Below are positions 1-5,037 of a DNA stretch of 6,092 nt, one piece after another. The notes beneath the pieces are model-generated. The model saw only the letters and a list, made by a program, of their open reading frames with translations. It was not told the DNA's origin and did not search any database. Location of the stretch: NCBI GenBank assembly GCA_030665705.1, contig DAOUZG010000122.1, positions 1-6,092 of the forward strand. The letters run 5' to 3'. The stretch is from Deltaproteobacteria bacterium (GTDB taxonomy: Bacteria > Myxococcota_A > UBA9160 > SZUA-336). The first letter of the stretch is position 1. Each line of letters begins with the position of its first letter. A program made the position numbers and the translations under genes.

Positions 1-249
1 GCGAAGACCTCGAGTCGTTTGAACTATCGGATCCGCGCTTCACACCCTTGATCAAACCAATCCGCGAGCGACGCTGCGGGCCCTTTAGGACGCGAGCGAT
101 CAAGCTCGCCGGGGGCGGCCCGCAACGGACAGCTGGATCTCGGACCTAACCTCCGAGGGGCTTGAGACGGGACTCGAGGCCCCCTTCGGAGTCGAGAAGG
201 GAGTCTCGGTCGGCGGCCCCGAGTTCGAGGAAGCAAGGGGTGATCGCGT
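1..249. other. Non-coding left flank with two hairpins
   Basis: No gene could be supported here. The plus frame beginning at base 3 stays open to a TAA at 147-149, and the frame beginning at base 1 ends at a TGA at 49-51. Either could be the tail of a plus-strand gene entering from the left, but neither short translation resembles a known family and codon use is not convincing. A 6-bp stem-loop lies at 92-109 (GCGAGC/GCTCGC with a 6-nt loop), and a larger one at 151-191 is listed separately. The minus-strand lemA gene ends at 250, so this flank is also the 3' untranslated region of that operon. Confidence 0.5.
151..191. terminator. Candidate terminator-like hairpin downstream of lemA
   Basis: The arms are CTCCGA-GGGG-CTTGAG (151-166) and CTCGAG-(G)-CCCC-(CT)-TCGGAG (173-191). 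They pair over 16 positions, with one G-U pair and small bulges at 179 and 184-185, around a 6-nt loop. It lies about 60 nt beyond the lemA stop codon, and it begins 2 bp after the TAA that closes the plus-strand frame at 3-149, so it could serve either strand. No T-run follows on either strand. It is therefore not a textbook intrinsic terminator and might only stabilise a 3' end. Confidence 0.35.
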
Positions 250-828
250 CTAGGAACGCAGGTTCGAGAACTCGATCTCGACGTCCTGTCTTTCCTGCTC
301 GGTGGCCCGGAAGTACACCTTGTCCCGGTAGGAGAGGAAGCGTGCGATGAAGAGGTCGGGGATCTGCTCGATTCGGACGTTGTACCGGTTCACGGCATGG
401 TTGTAGAACTCTCTCCGGTCCGCGATCTGATCCGCCAGCGTGGAGACCCGCTCCTGGAGGTGGCGGAAGCTGGAGTCGGCCTTGAGTTCCGGGTAGGATT
501 CGGCCAACGCAAAGAGCCTCGCGAGCGCTCCCTGGAGCTTGGCGTCGGCATTGGCCAGGGCCTCAACACCCCCGCCGTGAGCAAAGGCGTTGCGAGCCTC
601 GATGACGCTCTGGAGGGTTTGCTTCTCGTGTGCCATGTAGCCCTCGACGGTCTTGACGAGCTTCGGGATCTCGTCATAACGCTGCTTGAGCAGCACGTCG
701 ATGTTGCTCCACGCGCGGTCGGTGCTCTTGTTGAGATCCACCAACCCGTTGTACAGGGTCACCAGGTACGCGATCGTTCCGACGACCAAGATGCCGAGTA
801 CCAGCAAGAAGATCAAACCTGCGTGCAT
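250..828 (-). CDS. lemA: LemA family protein
   Basis: This is a 192-residue LemA family protein, typical in length. LemA proteins are membrane-anchored helical-bundle proteins of the cell envelope with no established biochemical activity. Residues 4-24 form one hydrophobic helix (LIFLLVLGILVVGTIAYLV). The family signature follows at once: YNGLVDLNKSTDRAWSNIDV at 26-45, then LKQRYDEIPKLVKTVEGY (47-64), then a HEK..L..V.EARNAF stretch. The later conserved elements FRHLQERV, the YN..VNRYN block (142-150) and IPDLF are intact. The ATG is preceded by a purine-rich Shine-Dalgarno stretch (GAGAGAAGGACA) lying directly after the stop codon of the upstream GIDE gene. The 12-bp gap indicates translation from a shared mRNA. 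LemA next to GIDE-domain genes is a recurrent bacterial arrangement. Family assignment is secure; its physiological role is not known. Confidence 0.96.
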   Translation of the reverse strand: MHAGLIFLLVLGILVVGTIAYLVTLYNGLVDLNKSTDRAWSNIDVLLKQRYDEIPKLVKTVEGYMAHEKQTLQSVIEARNAFAHGGGVEALANADAKLQGALARLFALAESYPELKADSSFRHLQERVSTLADQIADRREFYNHAVNRYNVRIEQIPDLFIARFLSYRDKVYFRATEQERQDVEIEFSNLRS

Positions 829-840
829 TGTCCTTCTCTC

Positions 841-1731
841 CTACGACAACCACCCGAACCAGCTGACCAGGTAGGCGGTGCCCGCCACGAAGGCGCCTCC
901 GCCCCCGAACACGTAGCCGAACGTCTCCCACCGAAGGCGCCGGACCAGTTCGTGCTCGCTCCGGTCCGAGACCAAGAACAGGTCCCGGGGGCCGCCCTTT
1001 GCGATCACCACCCGGTCCGAGGCGCTCTCGGAGTGCGCCTGCGTGACCGCGTCCTGTCGCGCCTGCTCCCACTCCAGATCATCCACCCGCCCGTCGCGGT
1101 TGGTGTCGAGAGCATCGATCGCCTCAGGGTCCTCCTTTACGTCACGGAGGATTTCGTTGGCTCGATCCCTCTGTCGCCGACGCAGGTCAGGTCGCTCCTG
1201 GGCGAGTCCGTGCACGTAGAACGGTTGACCGACCTCGATGTGCCGCTCCGTGAACCGCAGGCGCTTAAAGGCACCGAACCACCCCAGACCGATGTTGCGC
1301 TCCCTCAGGTATGTCTCGACCAGGAGCGGCAGGCTCCCCCCGGAGTATTTCTCGCGGTAGTCGGTGGGGAGATGGGTCTCGGCGCCATCGGGCAGGATGA
1401 GGACGCGCCCCGTCTCGTCCTCGAGGTGGAAGGGCTCGTCCGCAGAGCTCGCCTTGTGGCGCGTCACCCAGCGGGAGTGCCGGCCGCTTCGACGGTACTC
1501 CTCAACGGTGACCTTCCAGAAGGCCACGGGCTTCCCCGTGAACGGTCCCGTGAGGGGCTCCTCGAGGCTCGCGACGCCGTGCAGCTCGACAAGCCCCATC
1601 GGCATCGATCGGACCGCACTCGTCGGTGTGTTCTCAATGCGGCGGAGTGTGCCGAGTTTCCTGAAGCCGAGGACGAATGCGACCAATCCCCCGATGCTCA
1701 AGACGGCGTTCAGGACCAGGGCGTCGCTCAT
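841..1731 (-). CDS. GIDE-domain membrane protein with an EF-hand loop
   Basis: This 296-residue membrane protein is first gene of the operon ending in lemA. Helices at about 5-22 and 271-292 flank a soluble region. Residues about 37-175 resemble the GIDE domain, known from the mitochondrial ubiquitin ligase MUL1/GIDE: GLVELHGVA at 46-54, the KPVAFWKVTVEEY strand at 67-79, FHLEDETGRVLI at 101-112, and FTERHIEVGQPFYVHGLA at 160-177. No RING domain is present, so no ligase activity is implied. Residues 209-220 (DTNRDGRVDDLE) are a perfect EF-hand loop, with D1, N3, D5, G6, D9 and E12, preceded and followed by predicted helix. This predicts calcium binding in the segment between the GIDE core and the last helix. 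The ATG at 1731 has a strong Shine-Dalgarno (GAGGAG, plus-strand CTCCTC at 1740-1745) with 8-nt spacing. GIDE assignment rests on recognised motifs; the EF-hand is read directly. Confidence 0.88.
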   Translation of the reverse strand: MSDALVLNAVLSIGGLVAFVLGFRKLGTLRRIENTPTSAVRSMPMGLVELHGVASLEEPLTGPFTGKPVAFWKVTVEEYRRSGRHSRWVTRHKASSADEPFHLEDETGRVLILPDGAETHLPTDYREKYSGGSLPLLVETYLRERNIGLGWFGAFKRLRFTERHIEVGQPFYVHGLAQERPDLRRRQRDRANEILRDVKEDPEAIDALDTNRDGRVDDLEWEQARQDAVTQAHSESASDRVVIAKGGPRDLFLVSDRSEHELVRRLRWETFGYVFGGGGAFVAGTAYLVSWFGWLS

Positions 1732-1774
1732 GATGCGCGCTCCTCACCCGCGTTTGCGAGGGTCGTATCGGCGA

Positions 1775-1831
1775 GGCGAGACGCTGGCCTGAACGGGCGC
1801 TGCGAAGCGGCCCGGGGGCGCCCGTCTCGCC
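1775..1831. promoter_or_regulatory. Two-tier hairpin between divergent genes
   Basis: GGCGAGA (1775-1781) pairs with TCTCGCC (1825-1831), and inside it CGGGCGC (1794-1800) pairs with GCGCCCG (1818-1824). The outer and inner 7-bp stems are separated by a 12-nt one-sided loop. Read as a single repeat, GGCGAGACG and CGTCTCGCC form a perfect 9-bp inverted repeat at 1775-1783 and 1823-1831. The structure sits between the GIDE start at 1731 and the presumed lipoprotein start at 1846. It could be a 5' leader structure or an operator for the divergent pair. No clear -10/-35 boxes were found, and high GC makes such stems easier to find by chance. Confidence 0.3.
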
Positions 1832-1845
1832 GGCGCGCTCGGGGG

Positions 1846-2469
1846 CTGCGGCCATCGGCACGCGCTCTAGGGGGAGCGCTCGCCGTCTTGCTGGCTCTCG
1901 GGGCGAGCGCCTGCGCGTCTGCCGGGAGGAGCGCCGGCGACGGGGATCTTGCGTACCCGTTCGCGGGACTCTCGAGTGTTCGCGGGACGGACGCCGCGGC
2001 GGAGGCGCGATCCGCCTACCCGGTCGTCTTCCAGGTCGTGGACGATCCGGCGCAGACCGAGGAAGTGGACGCCCGACCGCTTCGGCGCGATCTCTCGCAC
2101 GTGCCCGTGGATGGGCGCAGCTACCGGGCGCTGCGCGCCATCGCGGTCGCCTTCTTCGAGCTTCACGCGCGCGCGGAGCGGAGGCGCGGGGAGGGGCTCT
2201 ACTTCGTCTACAGCTTTCAGGCGACGAAGGTGATTGCCATCCCGTGGAGGCTCTACGGGGAGATCCCGGATGTGGGGCTCCGGTCGGTAATCCTGGACTT
2301 CTACGAGGACGTCATGTTCGGCGCCAAGCCGGGCCTGGGTCCGGTCCGGGGACGCTACACGCGGATGGTGGCGGACCTCGCGCGAAAGGAGTCCGATGCA
2401 GCCCTTCTCGCGCGGATCGAGGAGCTCGTGGATCGCGCCCGGGCCCTAACCCCGGAGCCCGTGCGCTAA
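1846..2469 (+). CDS. Putative lipoprotein of unknown function
   Basis: No family is recognised. Read from CTG 1846 the product is 207 residues with a good export signal: basic n-region (RPSAR), hydrophobic core ALGGALAVLLALGA, then the lipobox-like ASAC ending at Cys23, followed by a Gly/Ser/Ala-rich linker. This suggests a lipoprotein, although Ala at -3 is a weak lipobox. The mature part is mixed alpha/beta, with an aromatic stretch LYFVYSFQATKVIAIPWRLY (118-137), VILDFYEDVMFG (148-159) and a charged helical C-terminus. The start is the main uncertainty. The frame is open far upstream, but there is no ATG, GTG or TTG between GTG 1579 and TTG 1888 (the latter inside the signal core). CTG 1846 gives the neatest signal peptide; CTG 1789 is an alternative, and a sequencing error hiding the true start is possible. 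It precedes ccmH by 60 bp on the same strand. Confidence 0.72.
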   Translation: MRPSARALGGALAVLLALGASACASAGRSAGDGDLAYPFAGLSSVRGTDAAAEARSAYPVVFQVVDDPAQTEEVDARPLRRDLSHVPVDGRSYRALRAIAVAFFELHARAERRRGEGLYFVYSFQATKVIAIPWRLYGEIPDVGLRSVILDFYEDVMFGAKPGLGPVRGRYTRMVADLARKESDAALLARIEELVDRARALTPEPVR

Positions 2470-2517
2470 CCGGGTCAGCGGTTCCAGTTCGAGGGGGTTC
2501 CCACTGCGGCCGTTGGC

Positions 2518-2529
2518 TATGCTCTTCTC
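2518..2529 (+). promoter_or_regulatory. Candidate -10 box (TATGCT) for leaderless ccmH
   Basis: TATGCT at 2518-2523 matches four of six bases of the TATAAT consensus and ends 6 nt before the GTG at 2530, so a transcript would begin at or next to the start codon. No Shine-Dalgarno sequence is visible upstream of that GTG, which fits a leaderless message. No convincing -35 box is seen. The minus-strand gene starting at 4292 has the same arrangement. Confidence 0.3.
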
Positions 2530-2994
2530 GTGCGCCGATCACTCGCGCTCGTCGTCTTGGGGCTTCTGCTACTCGCGCTCGGTCCGGTCGATGAGGCCGC
2601 GGCCGAAACGCCCACCGAGAAGGCGCGCGCCGCCTATGCGCTCTCCCGCGAGCTCATGAGCCCGTACTGTCCCGGGCGAACGCTCGCGGACTGTCCGAGT
2701 CCCGACGCCGGAGCGCTGAGGGAGGAGATCCGGGACCGGATCGGGGCGGGCGTTCCGCCCGAGGTCATCCGAGCGGATCTCGAGCGGCGGTTCGGGAGCG
2801 CTGTGCGGGGGACTCCCGCGAGCGCCCTCGGCTGGACTCTGCCCGCGCTGGCTCTCGCCTTTGGTGCCCTGGGTCTCGGGGTGGCACTTGCGAAGCTCTC
2901 GCGACGAAGCGCCGAGGCTCCTGCGGACGACGAGCCACTTCCACCGGACCTGGAGCGGGAGATCGAGGAAGAGCTCCGGGAGATCGATCCTTAG
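2530..2994 (+). CDS. ccmH: CcmH-like cytochrome c maturation protein, variant Cys motif
   Basis: This 154-residue protein resembles CcmH/CycL, the periplasmic membrane-anchored thiol protein of the Ccm system that keeps apocytochrome c haem-binding cysteines reduced for haem attachment. A cleavable signal peptide covers about 1-25 (hydrophobic core LALVVLGLLLLALG, then EAAAE). Next comes the small helical domain: ELMSPYCPGRTLADCPSP (41-58), LREEIRDRIGAGVPPEVI (63-80), and LERRFGSAVRGTPAS (84-98). A membrane helix spans 101-121 and an acidic tail follows. Spacing and the helix pattern match CcmH, but the usual LRCxxCQ is replaced by Cys47 and Cys55 seven residues apart. I recall similar CPG-type variants in other CcmH-annotated proteins, so this may be a known subfamily. 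No ccmF, ccmG or other ccm gene is in view. GTG 2530 is the only start that includes the full signal peptide. It converges with the next gene, stop codons 8 bp apart. Confidence 0.82.
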   Translation: MRRSLALVVLGLLLLALGPVDEAAAETPTEKARAAYALSRELMSPYCPGRTLADCPSPDAGALREEIRDRIGAGVPPEVIRADLERRFGSAVRGTPASALGWTLPALALAFGALGLGVALAKLSRRSAEAPADDEPLPPDLEREIEEELREIDP

Positions 2995-3002
2995 AGGGCT
3001 CG

Positions 3003-4292
3003 TTACTCGCGGCCGGGGAGAGCCTGCATCATCGCTGCAGCCAGGCGTCCCGCCTCGCGCTTGGAGCGGATCCACCTCGCCGCCGTCCGCGTGCGCCCGT
3101 CCCCACGTACGACCTTGATGTCGTAAAAGGGTGTGGCGTTCGTCTGAAGACCGATCACGGGCTTGATCTCCGCGACCTCCCCACCGGGGATTCTGCGCGT
3201 CCGACCCAGCCCGAGAGTGCGGCTGCGGATCTCGATCCCCCCGGGCCCGACCCGCACGCGTGCGCTCCCGAACCAGAGCGACATCACACCGGCGAGCAGG
3301 AGAAGATCGAACAGTCCGAACACGGCGGTGAGTACGATCGGGACCTCGAAGTGGACCATCGCTGCCACGCTTCCGGTCCAGACCGTCGCAAAGGCGGTGA
3401 TCCCTGCCGCGACCCCGGGATTGCGCGCCGGCGGAAAGAGGAACTCCCTCTCTCCGGGGACCCGAACGGCGACGCGGATCCGGGACCCCTCTGCCAGCGG
3501 AGCGCCCGCAGGATCGAGCGAGTCGGCCGCAATCGCCTCGTTCGTCGGAAGGTCCGAGACCTCCGGATTGCTCTCCACCGTCTTGAAGACCGGGACCTCG
3601 AACCGGGTCTTCAGGTTCACCCCCGGAACGTCTGCATGCACCTCGAGACGCCAGAGGATCTGATCCGATGAGGGCGTGGGGCTGCTCGGATCGCAGTCGT
3701 ATGGAATGGTGAACGCGACGGGGACGGTCGTCCCTCGGGGTCCGTAGCCGGATGCCTCAGTCGGGACCTGCTGCTCCTCCTGCCAGCGGATGAACTCGCT
3801 CGTCGAGTTGTTCTTGCCACCCCTGCGAACGCGATGGACGCAGACGAGCTTGAGGTCGAAGCCGTTGCGGGGCTGGAGCCGGGTGCCGATGTGGAGGGTG
3901 CCCCGAAGTTCGCCGCCGGCCACGCCGGGCACCGACGCCATCTCGAGTTCCGCCGTGCCGAACCTGCGCCACTGGAGAGTCGACCAGACGGCCCATCCGA
4001 GGAGGCCGACACCGACGATGGGGAAGAGCAGCATGAATAGGGCGTCGTGGTCCCCCCGGTTGAGAACCTGGGGAAGGTTGCTCGAGATCACGGGTGTCGA
4101 GACCGCGTTCCAGAACAGCCCAAACCCCCACGCGAAGAGCATCATCCGCTTGCTCGAACTGCGGATCCGGCCGGTCGCCCAGTCTTTCTGCCACATCCAC
4201 GGCTGGTCGGGGTACCGAGCTCTGGCATGGCGCCGCCACCGAAAGCTCCCCATTGGTGCAGGGGGTCCAGTGTTGTAGGGATTTTCCATCAT
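3003..4292 (-). CDS. Four-helix membrane protein, DUF3592-like
   Basis: This is a 429-residue membrane protein of unknown function. The cytosolic N-terminus carries RARYPDQPWMWQKDWATGRI (24-43), which resembles a motif I associate with DUF3592-annotated proteins; no other part gives a firm match. Predicted helices lie at about 50-70, 84-105, 293-315 and 318-341. Between pairs one and two is a roughly 180-residue beta-rich region (110-290) that includes GELRGTLHIGTRL, FDLKLVCVHRV, VPVAFTIPYDC and ILWRLEVHADVPGVNLKTRF. That pattern of strands is reminiscent of an arrestin-like or immunoglobulin-like sandwich. The C-terminal part (342-429) begins ARVRVGPGGIEIRSRTLGLG and resembles a bacterial PH-like domain that ends in a helix. 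ATG 4292 is followed by a second Met codon, and no Shine-Dalgarno sequence precedes either. It stands alone on the minus strand and converges on ccmH. Role unknown; the domain readings are inferences from strand and helix patterns. Confidence 0.85.
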   Translation of the reverse strand: MMENPYNTGPPAPMGSFRWRRHARARYPDQPWMWQKDWATGRIRSSSKRMMLFAWGFGLFWNAVSTPVISSNLPQVLNRGDHDALFMLLFPIVGVGLLGWAVWSTLQWRRFGTAELEMASVPGVAGGELRGTLHIGTRLQPRNGFDLKLVCVHRVRRGGKNNSTSEFIRWQEEQQVPTEASGYGPRGTTVPVAFTIPYDCDPSSPTPSSDQILWRLEVHADVPGVNLKTRFEVPVFKTVESNPEVSDLPTNEAIAADSLDPAGAPLAEGSRIRVAVRVPGEREFLFPPARNPGVAAGITAFATVWTGSVAAMVHFEVPIVLTAVFGLFDLLLLAGVMSLWFGSARVRVGPGGIEIRSRTLGLGRTRRIPGGEVAEIKPVIGLQTNATPFYDIKVVRGDGRTRTAARWIRSKREAGRLAAAMMQALPGRE

Positions 4293-4305
4293 TACTCAGA
4301 GCTTA
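4293..4305 (-). promoter_or_regulatory. Candidate -10 box (TAAGCT) for a leaderless start
   Basis: On the minus strand TAAGCT (plus 4300-4305) ends 7 nt before the ATG at 4292, and no Shine-Dalgarno sequence lies between them. This TANNNT plus short-spacer layout is typical of leaderless messages in several high-GC bacteria. Overlapping it, GATAAG (plus 4302-4307) with TTAATC 17 bp further upstream (plus 4325-4330) is an alternative weak -10/-35 pair. Confidence 0.3.
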
Positions 4306-4338
4306 TCGGACCGCTTCCAGTCACGATTAACGAGCGAG

Positions 4339-4350
4339 CGATAACCCGGA
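4339..4350 (+). repeat. Direct repeat copy 1 (CGATAACCCGGA)
   Basis: Exact 12-bp copy of the sequence at 4492-4503, 153 bp apart. It lies just outside the left arm of the 11-bp inverted repeat. Confidence 0.7.
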
Positions 4351-4370
4351 AACCGCAAGCGCCGCCAAGT

Positions 4371-4412
4371 CCGTCCGGGCTAACGGCGAGCAGGGCTCGC
4401 CTTCCCGGACGG
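4371..4412. repeat. Nested stem-loop, 9-bp plus 7-bp stems
   Basis: The outer stem CCGTCCGGG (4371-4379) pairs with CCCGGACGG (4404-4412). After an internal loop (CTAAC on the left, TT on the right) the inner stem GGCGAGC (4385-4391) pairs with GCTCGCC (4395-4401) around the loop AGG. All 16 pairs are perfect. It is the strongest predicted structure in the window, and no T-run follows on either strand. Confidence 0.7.
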
Positions 4413-4432
4413 CGCCCGACTCCGTGGGCGCC
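4411..4432. repeat. Second stem-loop, 7-bp stem
   Basis: GGCGCCC (4411-4417) pairs with GGGCGCC (4426-4432) around an 8-nt loop. It shares bases 4411-4412 with the nested stem-loop before it, so the two could stack or compete. Confidence 0.6.
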
Positions 4433-4447
4433 TTAGTGGCGCGCGCA

Positions 4448-4464
4448 GCGAGGCGGAGCCTCGC
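4448..4464. repeat. Third stem-loop, 7-bp stem
   Basis: GCGAGGC (4448-4454) pairs perfectly with GCCTCGC (4458-4464) around a GGA triloop. Confidence 0.6.
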
Positions 4465-4474
4465 GAAGCCGGGC

Positions 4475-4488
4475 AGGCGAGCTCGCCT
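4475..4488. repeat. 14-bp perfect palindrome
   Basis: AGGCGAGCTCGCCT equals its own reverse complement. It shares the GGCGAGC core with the inner stem of the nested stem-loop at 4385-4401. It could be a dimeric protein-binding site or part of a larger fold. Confidence 0.55.
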
Positions 4489-4491
4489 CGC

Positions 4492-4503
4492 CGATAACCC
4501 GGA
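4492..4503 (+). repeat. Direct repeat copy 2 (CGATAACCCGGA)
   Basis: Exact second copy of the 12-bp sequence at 4339-4350, immediately after the palindrome. Confidence 0.7.
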
Positions 4504-4553
4504 GAGACCTGAGTTGCGGCCCCTCCCCCGCGCCTGTCGGTTGCGCTTGCGGT

Positions 4554-4812
4554 GAGAGGGTCGGCTCGCCGATCGAGCTACGCGGGCTCATTCAGGCCGA
4601 CACAAGGGGTCGGACACCGACGACGCCGCTCTGCGGCCGTCTCGGGCCGGTGGTCCCTTTAACCTCTCCCAATGGGTGGTCGCTCCCGGCTGCCTGGTGG
4701 GAGGGGCCGCGCCCCGAGAATCGGTCGGAGAGGGCCGGATCTCAACCCCGGACTCCGCAAGCCGGCAGGCTACCCTCCTCGGAACCATCACCGACCGGCA
4801 AGGGGGGGACGC
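4554..4812. other. Non-coding stretch before the truncated monooxygenase gene
   Basis: No gene or RNA could be supported here. Short GC-rich stems are present: CCGAC/GTCGG at 4597-4613 and GGGGC/GCCCC at 4703-4715. The only clear signal is a strong Shine-Dalgarno-like run, AGGGGGGG at 4801-4808, 4 nt before the ATG at 4813. No convincing promoter boxes were seen. Confidence 0.5.
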
Positions 4813-5037
4813 ATGTTCATCGCAATGAACCGGTTCAGGATCGCTTGCGGGCGTGAGAGCGACTTCGAGCGGACCTGGCGGGAGAGGGAGTCCTATCTCG
4901 ACGAGGTTCCCGGATTTCGGGATTTCCGTTTGCTCCGCGGACGAGTCGAGACCCGGGCGCAAAGCCCGAGGTCAAGAGGCCCTCTCAGCGGAAGTCGCTC
5001 AGGGGGTAGCGCTCAGCTGTTCGGATCAGGGCGATAA
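4813..5037 (+). pseudogene. Truncated ABM/HmoA-like monooxygenase
   Basis: Residues 1-43 begin MFIAMNRFRIACGRESDFER and continue with a helix ending RERESYLD, then EVPGFRDFRLLRG. This is the N-terminal half of a small ABM-fold (antibiotic biosynthesis/haem-degrading HmoA-IsdG type) monooxygenase, normally about 95-110 residues. Asn6 occupies the position of the conserved IsdG-family Asn. Similarity stops at about base 4941, and the remaining 31 residues are a Ser/Gly/Arg-rich tail unlike the family. The C-terminal half, which carries the conserved Trp and His, is missing, and no other frame downstream restores it. The last 53 bp overlap the 3' end of the convergent peptidase-like gene on the other strand. 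A strong Shine-Dalgarno sequence precedes ATG 4813, so the start is still functional-looking. The likely cause is deletion or rearrangement at the junction; a misassembly is also possible. A functional short protein cannot be excluded. Confidence 0.78.
4950..4973. terminator. Candidate 3'-end hairpin after the M28-like gene
   Basis: GACC-CGGGC (4950-4958) pairs with GCCCG-A-GGTC (4964-4973), giving 9 pairs with one bulged A around a GCAAA loop. It sits 11 nt beyond the minus-strand stop codon at 4985-4987, where a terminator would be expected, but no T-run follows on that strand. It lies inside the degenerate tail of the plus-strand monooxygenase remnant, just past where its homology ends. 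Confidence 0.35.

Larger units (their letters stand above)
4339..4553. repeat. Hairpin-dense intergenic element with inverted and direct repeats
   Basis: This non-coding block is unusually rich in symmetry. An 11-bp perfect inverted repeat bounds 4352-4553 (ACCGCAAGCGC at 4352-4362, GCGCTTGCGGT at 4543-4553). A 12-bp direct repeat CGATAACCCGGA occurs at 4339-4350 and 4492-4503. Between them lie a nested stem-loop (4371-4412), a second stem-loop sharing two bases with it (4411-4432), a 7-bp hairpin (4448-4464) and a 14-bp perfect palindrome (4475-4488). No coding frame is convincing. Candidates are a structured RNA, a small REP/MITE-like element, or the leader and regulatory region of a neighbour. 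It does not match any riboswitch class I could recognise. Confidence 0.6.

Noticed and set aside
3..149. Possible C-terminal end of a plus-strand gene entering from the left
   Set aside because: The 48-residue translation matches nothing recognisable and codon third positions are not GC-biased enough. It is mentioned in the flank entry but not called.
397..1780. Very long plus-strand open frame (690 codons in total, to 2469)
   Set aside because: Its first two thirds lie antisense to the well-supported lemA and GIDE genes and have no family resemblance. Only the last 207 or so codons, from the signal peptide onward, look like a real protein.
4339..4503. Integron attC site or CRISPR-like array
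   Set aside because: Core sites do not fit RYYYAAC/GTTRRRY, only two copies of the 12-bp repeat exist, and there are no regular spacers or nearby integrase or cas genes.
4490..4680. Riboswitch (TPP or glycine-like fragments such as GGAGAGACCTGAG and CCCTTTAACCT)
   Set aside because: The fragments lack the conserved partner boxes and pairing of either class, and no suitable downstream gene is present.
4735..4751. T-arm-like sequence on the minus strand (CCGGGGTTGAGATCCGG)
   Set aside because: The loop is not TTCNANN, one stem pair is weak, and no D-arm, anticodon arm or acceptor stem can be placed around it, so it is not a tRNA.
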